Positions 1 through 9,389 are shown, numbered from the stretch's first letter. The stretch: 64,000 nucleotides of DNA from Tillus elongatus (GCA_964006375.1 OZ023262.1:94224476-94288475), one strand, 5' to 3'. Notes: generated by a model not told the origin, from the letters alone. A program made the numbers and translations.

Positions 1-95
1 CGTGGCCCAGTGACGTCACATGACTTGCGCCAGACAGTCACATGCAAACATTCCAAAGTGTCTGACCTATTACTTCTATTATTCTGGGGATATTG

Positions 96-180
96 AAAAA
101 AACCATTTGGAGCAGGTGAGTTTCGAACCCGGGACATTCAGATGAGGAACGACTACCTTAACCGTCGCGGCTAATCAAGC
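96..180 (-). ncRNA. tRNA-like Pol III unit in left arm (mirror copy)
   Basis: Inverted copy of the right-arm unit. The B-box lies at about 118-129 on the minus strand and the seven-A run (T7 on the transcript strand) at 96-102. It also reads outward. Confidence 0.45.
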
Positions 181-574
181 ACTTGTTAATTTATTGTTTC
201 AGATTTGTATATATACGACTTTTAATTAAAACAAACCATACATGTAACATATTTAAATATTTTATTATTATTAGACAATTGAATGATTCACAAAATAAGA
301 ATTAATATGTTTTAATATTATATAAATGTGAGCTGGAAGATAAAGCCCTTCTTACATTTAATGAGGGAATATCAAATCTGTAAAAATAACACACAGAGGT
401 CGTTGGCAAACAAAAGAAGGAAGTTCAGAAACAAAATAGACAACAGGTTCAAATAGGAAACCAAACTTAAATATCGTAGAGACAATAGAGGTCGCTGGCA
501 AAACAAAGAAGGAAGCTCAGAAACAAAATGGACAACAGGTTTAACTCTTAAAAATAGGAACTTTTTTAGCCTTA

Positions 575-732
575 TGTGTGGGCGCGGCAAGTAGTTGATT
601 TTATTTTGAAAGAGATACAGGTTCGATTCCTGATATATGCTCCTTGATATGGTAGCGTCAAACAAATACAAAGAGGTACTGAATAACTAAACAGTAAGCT
701 TAGAAACAATGGTTGGTTACAGGTTCAATTCC
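575..732 (+). other. Two further B-box-like motifs in left arm
   Basis: GGTTCGATTCC at 620-630 and GGTTCAATTCC at 722-732 both match the Pol III B-box core and both follow the trinucleotide ACA. The mirror copies in the right arm are at 17531-17541 and 17429-17439 on the minus strand. A-boxes are unclear, so these may be degenerate tRNA-like sequences. Confidence 0.35.
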
Positions 733-810
733 TTTCTTAAGCTAACCCCAAGTGTTTAGTGTCATGTTACTCGTCTAAGTAAGCAGAATTAAAAATGGCG
801 ACTAAAATAA

Positions 811-1560
811 GATAAAAAACTTAAAACCCTTATCGCGGAAGATCCGTGAGATGTACGATAGAACCAATACATGCACGGTGTTAAGGAGGCCAAATCAAAG
901 TGGAATATACAATAAAATGGCCACTTCCGGTCTAAACTTTAAATCCTTATATCTTTTGAACGGAAAGTGATAGAAAGGAACCGACTTCAAAAATATATCG
1001 TTTCATAACAAGCTCTACAAGAAAATGAGATAAAAAACTTTAAATCCTTATCGCGGAAGATCGGTGAGATGTACGATAGAACCAATACATGCACGGTGTT
1101 AAGGAGGCCAAACCAAATTGGAATATACAATAAAATGGCCACTTCCGGTCTAAACTTTAAATCGTTATATCTTTTGAACGGAAAGTGATAGAAAGGAACC
1201 GACTTCAAAAATGTATGTTTCGTAACAAGGTCTACAAGAAACTAAGATAAAAAACTTCAAATCCTTATCGCGGAAGATCGGTGAGATGTACGATAGAACC
1301 AATACATGCACGGTGTTAAGGAGGCCAAATCAAATTGGAATATACAATAAAATGGCCACTTCCGGTCTAAACTTTAAATCGTTATATCTTTTGAATGGAA
1401 AATGATAGAAAGGAACCGACTTCAAAAATGTATGTTTCGTAACAAGGTCTACAAGAAAATGAGATAAAAAACTTCAAATCCTTATCGCGGAAGATCGGCG
1501 AGATGTACGATAGAACCAATACATACACGCTGTTCAGCAAAGCAATAAAATCAATAAAAA
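811..1560. repeat. 217-bp tandem repeat, about 3.4 copies, left arm
   Basis: Units begin at 811, 1029, 1246 and 1463 (period 217-218), each starting GATAAAAAACTT and containing CGCGGAAGATC, with an ACTTCCGGTCTAAAC stretch in the complete units. The last unit is partial. The array gives spurious open frames on both strands. Confidence 0.9.
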
Positions 1561-2012
1561 TGTTACTTCCGGTAGACACTTCCGGTATAGCTATTCTTAG
1601 AGCTACATACATGTGTGACACATCAAAATAATCGTCTTGTTGAACAGAAGAAATATAATATTTAAGTAAGTCAGAACAAGCTGTATTAACACCTAAAACC
1701 AACACACACTCTCTTGTAGTAGGTATAGATGGTTCCTTCTGGAGCCACCACCGCCACTCCGCCACCGGTGGTGGCGGTGGTGGTGGTGGAACTGACCAGA
1801 CCCGACGACCCCCGAGCTAACCCGAGCACAAGGTGGTGGACCCGACGACCTCCGAGCTAACCCGAACACAAGGTGGCGGAGTCACTGACTAGACCCGAAT
1901 ATCTCCACCACCTGACTTCGTATTTAACCCGAACAAGTAGCGAACTAACCTGAGATGACGTAATCAAAAGCCAACTAACCTGTATTAGGTAAACGAGGAA
2001 CCGCCATTTAAA

Positions 2013-3339
2013 ATAACATGTGTAATTATTAGTAATAAACCACATGCCAAAGACTAACCTGGTTATTAAAATCAAATCAATTTAAAAGTATCTCATTAGA
2101 ATTAATATAAAGAACGTCGTATGTAGGATGAAAATTAAGTCGATCGAATTAAATAAAGCGAAATAAAACGTTATGATTTTAGTGCAAACGCTTAAATGTT
2201 ACACCAACCACCAGCTGATTAGCCGTTATCACAAGTGTTTCCGCTTTAGGTGAATAGCCTGCCAGTAACAGTTTAAATCGTCAGTCAGGCGCGATCATGA
2301 CAATTATGTGTTTAATAATTTTTTGAATCGTACCTAAAATGCATCAGATGTTTAAGTGTATTACTGGTTGATTACATTTAAATAAAACAAGGTTATTTTT
2401 TAATAGCTGGAGAGGCTATATGTCTTACATAACGCATTGCTCTTTTGGAAATCTGTTTACAGGTGTTATTAATATGGAACTAGTTATTTTGTGTAAAGCG
2501 TGAACATTGGTGTTGGTGACTTTGTATCAAAATGTGTCTAGTTTTTTGTGAAAAATCAGAACTAAGACGTTTTACGAAAATAAGCTAAGTCTGGAGGCAA
2601 TGACTAAGTCTGGTGAGTTGGTCTACTAATTTTTTTTGAGATAGAAATGAGCTTAAAACCTGGGTACAGCAAGTGTGTTATGATAGCGAATTTTCAGATA
2701 AATTTAAATAGAAGTAAAAACCTTTTTATACTTTATCCGACGACTGTTTCACAGTTTTTGATATAGAAATGAGCTTAAAACCTGGGTACAGCAAGTGCGT
2801 TATGGTAGCGAATTTTCAGATAAATTTTCTGACGCTAAATAATCTGATACAAAATATTTTAGCATTGTTTTTGCTATATAGTTTTTATATCGCAAACTTA
2901 CGAGTGTTATACAAATGAGCTTAAAACTTGAAGACAGCAAGTGCTTTATGGTAGTGAATTTTCATATAAAGCTTCTGGCACTAAATATTTGTAAATTTCC
3001 ATAGAAAGCAGTTAATACAAAAATATTTTATTATAACGGAAACCTACCAAATTTGTTTATCATAACTTTTCTTGATATGATGTATAGAAAAATAACCTCG
3101 GTTCTAGGGACATCTGAAGAAATTTTTCAAAGGCTTGTTGAATTTAAAAATTTAGTTTTTAGGATTTGGAGCGAAATATTGATTATAGAAAAACTGTGTT
3201 ACCTAAAAATGTTTTAAGGTTAGTGTATGCACCCAATAAATTTTTATTAGTTGGTTGAAACACTAGATGCAAAGTCAAAAGCCAACTAGCCTGTATTATG
3301 CAAACGAGTAATCACCATTTAAATGACGTGTGTAAATAT
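2013..3339. repeat. Left-arm-specific insertion flanked by a duplicated 45-bp segment
   Basis: The segment from 1966 (AAAAGCCAACTAACCTG...) recurs in degenerate form from 3278. The sequence between has no counterpart in the right arm. It holds repeated blocks of the form GAGCTTAAAACCTGGGTACAGCAAGTG (2651, 2770, about 2918), which resemble the CAGCAAGTGCGTTATGGTAGTGAATTTTC motif of the (TA)n-cored repeats outside the element. No gene is seen here. Confidence 0.6.
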
Positions 3340-3494
3340 GGCGGCTAGCGCATGCGTACAAGTAATTTGTTTATTAAAGTCCTACGTGTTTGGTATTAAA
3401 TGAATCGTCTTGATTCACATATTAAGTTAAAAGCAATAAAACTCAACACGGCAACAAAGCTCAGCTGTAAGAGTAATAATAATAATTAGATAAG

Positions 3495-3502
3495 TATAAA
3501 AG
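3495..3502 (+). promoter_or_regulatory. TATA box for the left rightward gene block
   Basis: TATAAAAG lies about 55 nt before the ATG at 3557. A TTAGTT motif that could act as an arthropod-type initiator lies about 25 nt downstream. Confidence 0.5.
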
Positions 3503-3556
3503 TTGATAATTTCAAACGGAGCATTTAGTTGAAAACTGAAGCAGAACGAGTATAAT

Positions 3557-3691
3557 ATGGTGAACAACGGTAGAAAACGAAAATCTGCTAATGCAGAAAA
3601 TAGTGGTGGTAAAAAACTTAAAGTGCTACAAGACGTCTTACTGGGTAATGCAGTAGAAAGTATTATTCCAAAAGAAGAACCAAAAACATGA
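3557..3691 (+). CDS. Small basic protein of unknown function (44 aa)
   Basis: First ATG after a TATA box. The frame encodes 44 residues with two basic patches (NGRKRKS near the start and GGKKLK further on) that could act as nuclear localisation signals, and an acidic end. Its stop overlaps the next start in ATGA (3688-3691), so the two frames may be translated by termination-reinitiation or may once have been one protein. The family is not recognised. It could be non-coding, as it is too short for reliable support. Confidence 0.4.
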   Translation: MVNNGRKRKSANAENSGGKKLKVLQDVLLGNAVESIIPKEEPKT

Positions 3692-4020
3692 TAAGTGAAC
3701 TATGTACATTATATCCAACAGCAGAGGTTGATGAACAACAGAATCAAGCTATAGAAAATATAATTACTGCAGCATATCCAACAAACCTACAAACACCATA
3801 TCAACCTACGCAAGAAGATATTTTCAATCAGAAGCTGGTAGAAATCACTAATAAAAGCATCGAGAAAAAATTGAAAACAGAAGACTGTGAACTGATGTGT
3901 CAAACAACTTTTTCTCTTACGTCGAACGGCGAGAAGCTGCTTATCATTGGCGTTAATCCAGTTTTAAATTTTTTGCCGTTAATTAAATTATCTCAGAAGA
4001 ACTGTAATATACCTGTGTAA
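3688..4020 (+). CDS. Unknown protein (110 aa), middle frame of three
   Basis: ATG-started frame overlapping the stop of the 44-residue frame by an ATGA. The protein has an acidic, glutamine-rich first half and a more hydrophobic end (LLIIGVNPVLNFLPLIKL). I recognise no domain. The following frame is open from 3983, overlaps the end of this one in the +1 register, and has no ATG of its own. The two may therefore be one ancestral gene broken by a single indel, or joined by frameshifting or a tiny intron. There is no counterpart in element 2. Confidence 0.5.
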   Translation: MISELCTLYPTAEVDEQQNQAIENIITAAYPTNLQTPYQPTQEDIFNQKLVEITNKSIEKKLKTEDCELMCQTTFSLTSNGEKLLIIGVNPVLNFLPLIKLSQKNCNIPV

Positions 4021-4417
4021 TTTGGAAAACAAATCTATAGAAACTAGTGAAACATATACTTTAACCAAATATCTTGTTAAATCACAAAGAAAAACTGTAA
4101 GTTTTAAGCTGAAACTCTGTGGTAAGGAATATGTAATTAATTTTAACTTGTCAACTCAATCACTTAAAATACTAGAAGATATCGGTTGTGTAGCTAAAGA
4201 TTTATTGTTAGAACTAAGCTGTAAAAGTTTCTTTAATTTGGAGATGTTTGCTGATGATTTAAGGACCGAATTAGCTAAATTTAGAGACATTTCCCTAATT
4301 AGATGTGCCTTTTTCGTAGCTAGAGAAAGATATAGTGATACTTTAAGCATGGTATGTGAATTTGTTACAAAATACCAACACGTACTTAATGATATTGTAA
4401 ACTATCGCAAATTTTAA
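3983..4417 (+). CDS. Unknown protein, open frame without ATG (about 131 aa)
   Basis: Open from 3983 to the stop at 4415-4417, in the same register as the 44-residue frame at 3557. The only in-frame ATGs are deep in the frame (for example MFADDL), so it must be reached by frameshift, splicing or a non-AUG start, or it is a broken gene. The protein is mostly alpha-helical in composition, with several Cys and many charged residues and no recognised domain. An AATAAA signal follows at 4431-4436, which supports its being the last frame of the block. Confidence 0.45.
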   Translation, partial: LNYLRRTVIYLCNLENKSIETSETYTLTKYLVKSQRKTVSFKLKLCGKEYVINFNLSTQSLKILEDIGCVAKDLLLELSCKSFFNLEMFADDLRTELAKFRDISLIRCAFFVARERYSDTLSMVCEFVTKYQHVLNDIVNYRKF

Positions 4418-4430
4418 ATGTATAAATTGT

Positions 4431-4436
4431 AATAAA
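4431..4436 (+). terminator. Polyadenylation signal AATAAA
   Basis: AATAAA 14 nt after the stop of the third rightward frame. Confidence 0.55.
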
Positions 4437-4521
4437 GAAATTATGAAAAATATTCGTTTTATTGAATAATTTTTACAAGGATATGTGTCAACACTGTTTA
4501 AAAATAAAAAATCTGAGAATA

Positions 4522-4681
4522 CTATCTACATCCTCCGGAAAAACACATTAGGACCAGATGTTTCCAACGACTAATTAACCGCTATCTACATCCTCCAGAA
4601 ACTCTATAGGATGTTTCCAACGACTAATTAACCACTATCTACATCCTTCAGAAACTCTGTAGGATGTAGATAGTGGTTAAC
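4522..4681. repeat. Short tandem and inverted repeat with perfect 20-bp hairpin
   Basis: CTATCTACATCC recurs at about 4523, 4583 and 4635. The third copy is followed by its exact inverse, so that 4628-4647 pairs with 4661-4680 (20 of 20 bases) around a 13-nt loop. The hairpin lies between the two convergent gene blocks. Confidence 0.85.
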
Positions 4682-4844
4682 GGTTAATTTCGCAAAAACT
4701 TGCGTCAGCTATGAGGTTTCATACACAGATCGTGAAAAAGTAACGCGGACTACTTTTTTACGATCTAAAATATTTATCCAACTCGCCAATACCTGTAAAA
4801 TCCAATTCGTCTTCATAAGGCAGCTCATTTAGGTTAGGCTTATT

Positions 4845-4905
4845 TATTTACTTATTTATTTACTTATCTATATAGTTATTTATTTACTTCTTTATGTACT
4901 TATCT
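4845..4905. repeat. TTTA-rich simple repeat
   Basis: TTATTTACTTATTTATTTAC-type simple sequence. No coding potential. Confidence 0.8.
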
Positions 4906-5195
4906 AGTCAAACGTTCCTAATATTAGTTTCTATACTCTTTCAAGATTTCCTTGTGAAAATATTTAGTTTAAAGACGTGTTATAATGTCTAAAGTGATTG
5001 TAGAAATTGAAAATCAATTGTAATACTTCTTATATTTAAGCGACTTGTCATAAATTTGTTAATAACGAAAACTTTACGTTTAGCTTTGTGTTGAGTAGGT
5101 TGTTGAAATAAAAAAACATATATTTTACAATGTTTATTTTAATAAAAGCATATATTTTACAACGTTTGTTTTATTATAAAGTATTGTAATACAAA

Positions 5196-6089
5196 TTATT
5201 TTATATCTTTGCTAGTTATCCATGAGTTATGAGATTTATCAAAACCAAGCCATTTCACATACGACTTGGCGCCTTTCTTTCTGATCACTCTTTCAACTAA
5301 ATAATAATCAGGGGTTGCAGTCTTTTGTAGCTCCTCTTCATAAAATCCACCACTGATTGGTTTGCCTTGCATGTCTTCTATTAAATAGGTGGTTGGATTA
5401 GTGCAGTGAACTTTAGTGATTTTAAACAGCTCCGTTGACCAACGCGGTGTATAACCTTTCTCAAATAATGTTTTAGCTTTACTTAGACGTACAACATCAC
5501 CCACTTTAAATTTATTTTTGTTAAACACTTTCAGATTCGAGTAAACTTGTTTCAGAATAGCTTCTTCATTTTTCTTGTTAACATCTTGAGGTTTTACACC
5601 AGTTGTTCGATGAACAGTAGCGTTGTAAGTAGCAGTGACATCAGGTAGTGTATTAACCCACTTGTAGGAGCCATTCAAGTTGAAATTTTTATATATCTTC
5701 TCTTTTAAGGTACGTATGACTCTTTCCACTATTGCAGCCTTCTTCACGCTATAAGTGCTGTAGTGATTAATGTTGTATTTTTTCATTATGGCGTTAAATT
5801 TAGCGTTATAGAATTCTAACCCAAGATCAGACTGGATGTTAGAGGGTGCTGTACTAGTAGATAAAATATCAGCCATAGCTTTAGTCACCTCTCCAGCAGT
5901 TTTAGATTTAAGAGGGCGAGTCCACACATACTTTGAAAAACAATTAATAACCACTAAAATATACTTGTAACCAGAGTTGTCTTTGTAGTAGTCTGTAAAT
6001 TCTGCTAAATCAATCTGCCACAAATCATTTAAACCTTTGATTATTGTACGTCTACGTTTAAAATTGATTCTTGCCGGTTTATATCTCAT
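5196..6089 (-). CDS. Retroviral-type DDE integrase with C-terminal chromodomain
   Basis: Integrase of the Maverick/Polinton type, which joins element ends to host DNA and makes a 6-bp target duplication. Counting from the ATG at 6089, catalytic acidic residues are visible in WQIDLAEF (D27), IQSDLGLEF (D88) and IVERVIRTLK (E122). The last 40 residues (YYLVERVIRKK...YVKWLG...SWI) look like a chromodomain. The open frame runs to 6122, but only from a TTG; the first ATG is at 6089, leaving no N-terminal zinc-binding region. A 19-codon frame (6138 to 6079) begins in an ATGA overlap with the upstream fibre-like gene and runs over the integrase start, which suggests stop-start coupling or loss of the N-terminal part. 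A signal for polyadenylation (AATAAA on this strand) is at 5170-5175. Confidence 0.92.
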   Translation of the reverse strand: MRYKPARINFKRRRTIIKGLNDLWQIDLAEFTDYYKDNSGYKYILVVINCFSKYVWTRPLKSKTAGEVTKAMADILSTSTAPSNIQSDLGLEFYNAKFNAIMKKYNINHYSTYSVKKAAIVERVIRTLKEKIYKNFNLNGSYKWVNTLPDVTATYNATVHRTTGVKPQDVNKKNEEAILKQVYSNLKVFNKNKFKVGDVVRLSKAKTLFEKGYTPRWSTELFKITKVHCTNPTTYLIEDMQGKPISGGFYEEELQKTATPDYYLVERVIRKKGAKSYVKWLGFDKSHNSWITSKDIK

Positions 6090-6134
6090 CAATAATTTGT
6101 TTTTTGGTATCAGATGGCTCAACTGTTTTACGTC

Positions 6135-6584
6135 TCATGGTGATGTTGGATTTAAAAGTATCCACTTATCATGTAAATCTTTTAGTTTGCTGTCTATCTC
6201 ACCTAGCTTCTTTTTCAACTTGTTATTCTTTAACACATCAATATCTTTTAAAACTTGAGCAGCTATCGTCTTGTCTAAATTTTTCAATTTGTTTTCAAAC
6301 TCGCTTTTAAGAGCAGCTAGTTCTGATTTATGCACAGCTTCAAGGGTTATAGCGACAAGACTCTGTGATACTTCATCTTTATTCTTCTTATACTCATCTG
6401 CCCACACATCGACAAATTTTCTATTCACACCATCAGCAGGCTCGATAGGATCACCTACGTTACATAATTTATGGTTTTGCACATCAAAATCACCACTTGT
6501 AGTTTTCGGAAATGTTTCTCTGTGCACAATTTTGTTTAAGAAGCTGGGAGTCTTTGCAGAACGTCCGAACTTATCGATAGACAT
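6135..6584 (-). CDS. Fibre-like protein 2 (149 aa), short paralogue
   Basis: Begins MSIDKFGRS and shares its first 65 or so residues with the upstream gene (FPKTTSGDFDVQNHKLCNVGD...VNRKFVDVW). In tail-fibre and adenovirus-like fibre proteins, a stretch of this kind (NVGDP.EP.DGV...VD) precedes a coiled-coil shaft, and here the remainder is charged and heptad-like, with no head domain visible. The likely role is a trimeric spike anchored to the capsid vertex; this is inferred from pattern only. It lies 13 nt after fibre-like gene 1, and its stop overlaps a downstream ATG (ATGA, 6135-6138). Confidence 0.7.
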   Translation of the reverse strand: MSIDKFGRSAKTPSFLNKIVHRETFPKTTSGDFDVQNHKLCNVGDPIEPADGVNRKFVDVWADEYKKNKDEVSQSLVAITLEAVHKSELAALKSEFENKLKNLDKTIAAQVLKDIDVLKNNKLKKKLGEIDSKLKDLHDKWILLNPTSP

Positions 6585-6597
6585 TTTTACACTGAAC

Positions 6598-7461
6598 TTA
6601 TTTTATTTCATTCCAACTAAACTCCATTTTTGATATCCGTTTATCCACCATAACCCAAACTGCTGCCACTGCTTCCTGAACTAGATTTCTATTTATCCCT
6701 TCGATAGCACCATCGATATACTCCTTAGTCACAAACGTTTTTTTAAGTTTATTTTCAATCGTAATCACTGCTTGATTTAAATCGTCTTTAGTAGCAAACG
6801 TATTTTTCAAGTCAGCTTCAAGTTTTGAAACTGCTAGATCTATATAATCTTTTTGAAGTTTAGATATAGCGGTATCAGCCATAGCAGTAAACGTTTTCTG
6901 AGGAGGAAACACTGTTTGATGTATGTACTCCTTGATATCCTCTTTAAGACTAATTAATGTTTCATCAATGCTAGTTTTAAGCGGAAACGAGCTGTAGGCT
7001 TCATGTTTAAGATCCATATAATTTTTCATTAATTGCTCTTCAAGCTTTTGTAGTGATTGATCAACACCAGTCTTAAGTGGAAATGAGTTATAGACTTCAC
7101 GTTTAAAATCATCATAGTTTTTAAATTTATGTTCAAAGTCTTTTTTTAAAGCTTCCAACTCCGGTTTATGTACAGCGTCAAGCAGTATAGCAATTTGAAG
7201 TGCTACAGCATCTTTGCTCACCTTATAATCAGCTTTAGTTTTCTGATAGTCAACTTTAGTTTTCTGATAGTCCTCTATCCATACATCAACAATTTTTTTA
7301 CTTACACCATCTGTAGGTTCAACAGGGTCACCCACGTTACACAACTTATGGTTTTGCACATCAAAATCACCACTTGTAGTTTTCGGAAATGTTTCTCTGT
7401 GAATAATTCTGTTTAGATGTTTTAAATTCTTTGCAGAACGTCCGAATTTATCGATCGGCAT
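6598..7461 (-). CDS. Fibre-like protein 1 (287 aa), long paralogue
   Basis: The start is taken at MPIDKFGRS (7461) because it aligns with the paralogue; the open frame extends 14 codons further, through a TATA-like TATATAA (7493-7499). After the conserved N-terminal NVGDP block come repeats (DYQKTKVDYQKTKADYK, then two units around YNSFPLKTGVD and YSSFPLKTSID) and long heptad-like helices to the end, as expected of a fibrous trimer. No receptor-binding head is recognised. Together with the shorter copy it forms a tandem gene duplication in which the shaft length differs. Confidence 0.7.
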   Translation of the reverse strand: MPIDKFGRSAKNLKHLNRIIHRETFPKTTSGDFDVQNHKLCNVGDPVEPTDGVSKKIVDVWIEDYQKTKVDYQKTKADYKVSKDAVALQIAILLDAVHKPELEALKKDFEHKFKNYDDFKREVYNSFPLKTGVDQSLQKLEEQLMKNYMDLKHEAYSSFPLKTSIDETLISLKEDIKEYIHQTVFPPQKTFTAMADTAISKLQKDYIDLAVSKLEADLKNTFATKDDLNQAVITIENKLKKTFVTKEYIDGAIEGINRNLVQEAVAAVWVMVDKRISKMEFSWNEIK

Positions 7462-7492
7462 TTTGAAAATGGTGAAAAACACACAAATCTGT

Positions 7493-7499
7493 TTATATA
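7493..7499 (-). promoter_or_regulatory. TATA box for fibre-like gene 1
   Basis: TTATATAA on the minus strand, 32 nt before the ATG at 7461. It overlaps the stop region of the upstream gene. Confidence 0.4.
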
Positions 7500-8615
7500 A
7501 CACCCACTTCCTTCAGTTCTTCAATAATAGACTGAATTTCGTTGTTGTGTGCGTTATTACCAGCTGCTTGAGAAGCTACTAACAGTCTAAGTCTATCAAC
7601 CAACTCGTTTATATCATCCCAGTATACATACTCTTTCTGTTTTTTTTGTATGTAGCATGTATGGCATACCACGGCCTAAAGTTACCGAGGAAGATCGCGC
7701 TCTAGCACCTTCTTGTTTTTCTAAAATTGGTTTTATTACATGTTGATATTTGGTAGAGGTATTTCGTAGAACGTCTTCTTTAGGATTGTTCTCTTTTCTG
7801 TGAAGACTAGTAGTTGCCATTATGTCTGCGTAGTCACGTAAAGCTTCCCGATTGTTCAAAGCACTCATACCAGGTTTTCTCAAAAATATCAATTCCAACA
7901 GATGATTAGTACCGTAATATCTTCTGTCACCAACCACAATTTGAAAGGTTTCTCTATTTTTAAAATCTACGTTAGTAATAACAAATTTAATAGGTTTGTT
8001 TCCAAGCATCCAAGTGTTGGTAGCTTTATCATAAGTAACACCATATGTTTGATCACAGGAATGATTATCTGTAAAATATTTATCAACATAATATCTAACA
8101 ACTATTGGATAGGAACTTAACATTCGTTCGTACACTGCCTTTGGTGTATTTGCAGCAGCATCTAATTTTCTATAAGCTTTAGTCGCCCATAATTCAGGTT
8201 CTGGTGCCTCCGCCTCCAATTCAAACGTTTCATCATCACTAAGGAATGGAATTTCCTCCTTTGCTGCTGTTGGTTTGACATCAACTTCAGTTTTAGTCGG
8301 TTTCTGTTCAGTTGTTTGAGTAGTAGCCAATAATGTAGCAGGTTTCTGTTGCGTTGTTTGAGTAGTAGCTAATGATGTGGTGGTTTTAGTCGGTTGGTGT
8401 TGAACAGTAGCCAATGCTGTGTTTTTCGATATATCACTCAAAGGTTTTAAGATGGGTTTATATAAACGTTGTAATGTTTCATCTGTCTCTGTTTTGCCAA
8501 GCTTCAAAGCTAAATATTTCTTTCGAATTATCTTTGATAGATCAGCTATTTTACGTTGTATATTTGGTGGTGCTACTATTTTACCATGACGAACAGCTTT
8601 AGATTTTTTCGACAT
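7493..8615 (-). pseudogene. Conserved Maverick protein of unknown function, frameshifted near its C-terminus
   Basis: The first 333 codons run from ATG 8615 to a stop at 7614. The N-terminus is basic (RKIADLSKIIRKKYLALKLG), then a Thr/Gln-rich linker carries a repeated ATTQTT.QKP motif (residues 83-106), then a folded part ends near TLGRGMPYM. The homologue in element 2 has a conserved tail (YVYW.DINELVDRL...) that here lies in the +1 frame from about 7637 to 7493. The break falls in an eight-base homopolymer (T run 7640-7647 on the plus strand). One extra base, by mutation or sequencing error, explains it. I recall similar proteins as a DUF (possibly DUF8207) in many arthropod predictions, but cannot verify that. 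Probably a capsid-associated protein. Confidence 0.75.
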
Positions 8616-8656
8616 GTTTACTCTATGTCGAACAACTTAATACTAACGTTTTTCAG

Positions 8657-9352
8657 TCAAGTGAGATATATAAAGTGATCAAACCCTTTGCGGTATCTTC
8701 CTTGTGTTAAATCAGAATCTTTAACGACAACCACCATATCATGTTTGTTTTGCCAGCATTCACCACAAAGGAGCTTGAACTTTTCAAAACTCATATCGGT
8801 AGTTACATGATCATCATACACATGTTTAAGATTAGTTTCATCTTGTTTAAATAAAACTATAATGTTAGCATTGTCACGCACCAATTGCTTCGGAACTTTG
8901 CTATATGTCTGACATAAGTAGAAACTATCAATATTTTTATGTCTACCCATACAAAAATACGATTTTATTTTATCTTGCCTATCACAGGCTACATCATCAA
9001 ATATAAAAATTGAATTACTCTTTGCATCTGCAGGATCTAATATCTCTTCGTTTTCACTATATGGATAGTATCCAACACCTTTTGTAGCATCCAACACCTC
9101 CTTTAACATACTGTATTTAGGTTGATATAAAGACTTTGAGTATACGTATACGTTTTGAAATTTTAAACCGTTGGGTTCAAACAACAAACTTAACATAACA
9201 TTTGTTTTACCACATCCACTTGGACCACATATCAAACATCTAACTGTGTTTGGTAAAAGAAGTCCATGTCTTTGCTGTTTAGGTGATGGAATGGTAACAT
9301 CATCTATGTTTGTGACTGGTAGGGTAGCTTTTGCGTGTTTAACAATACGCAT
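8657..9352 (-). CDS. Genome-packaging ATPase (FtsK/A32-like)
   Basis: 231 residues. Walker A is GPSGCGKT (residues 43-50) and Walker B is the hydrophobic strand IFIFDD (about 115-120); the later KQLVRDN and VLFKQDETN blocks complete a FtsK/HerA-type core. In Polintons and related viruses this enzyme drives DNA into the preformed capsid. Roughly three quarters of positions match the element 2 copy, making it the best conserved protein of the two elements. It is divergent with the PLA2/pX gene across only 80 bp and lies 41 bp before the conserved unknown gene. Confidence 0.93.
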   Translation of the reverse strand: MRIVKHAKATLPVTNIDDVTIPSPKQQRHGLLLPNTVRCLICGPSGCGKTNVMLSLLFEPNGLKFQNVYVYSKSLYQPKYSMLKEVLDATKGVGYYPYSENEEILDPADAKSNSIFIFDDVACDRQDKIKSYFCMGRHKNIDSFYLCQTYSKVPKQLVRDNANIIVLFKQDETNLKHVYDDHVTTDMSFEKFKLLCGECWQNKHDMVVVVKDSDLTQGRYRKGFDHFIYLT

Positions 9353-9389
9353 CGTTAACTAAACTAAAACTTTTTACGAGTGCAACCAT

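Larger units (their letters stand above)
1..2012. repeat. Left terminal inverted repeat of element 1 (tip missing)
   Basis: Matches the right arm in inverted orientation from base 1 (partner 18160) to about 2012 (partner 15938). The two arms are nearly identical apart from copy number of an internal 217-bp repeat. The arm contains tRNA-like motifs near its outer end, a GC-rich GGTGGC tract near 1750, and a TGACGTCA octamer at 11-18. Confidence 0.93.

Noticed and set aside
372..671. 99-codon frame in each arm (also 17490-17789)
   Set aside because: Present in both arms because of the inverted repeat, runs through B-box-like motifs and short duplications, and shows no protein-like features.
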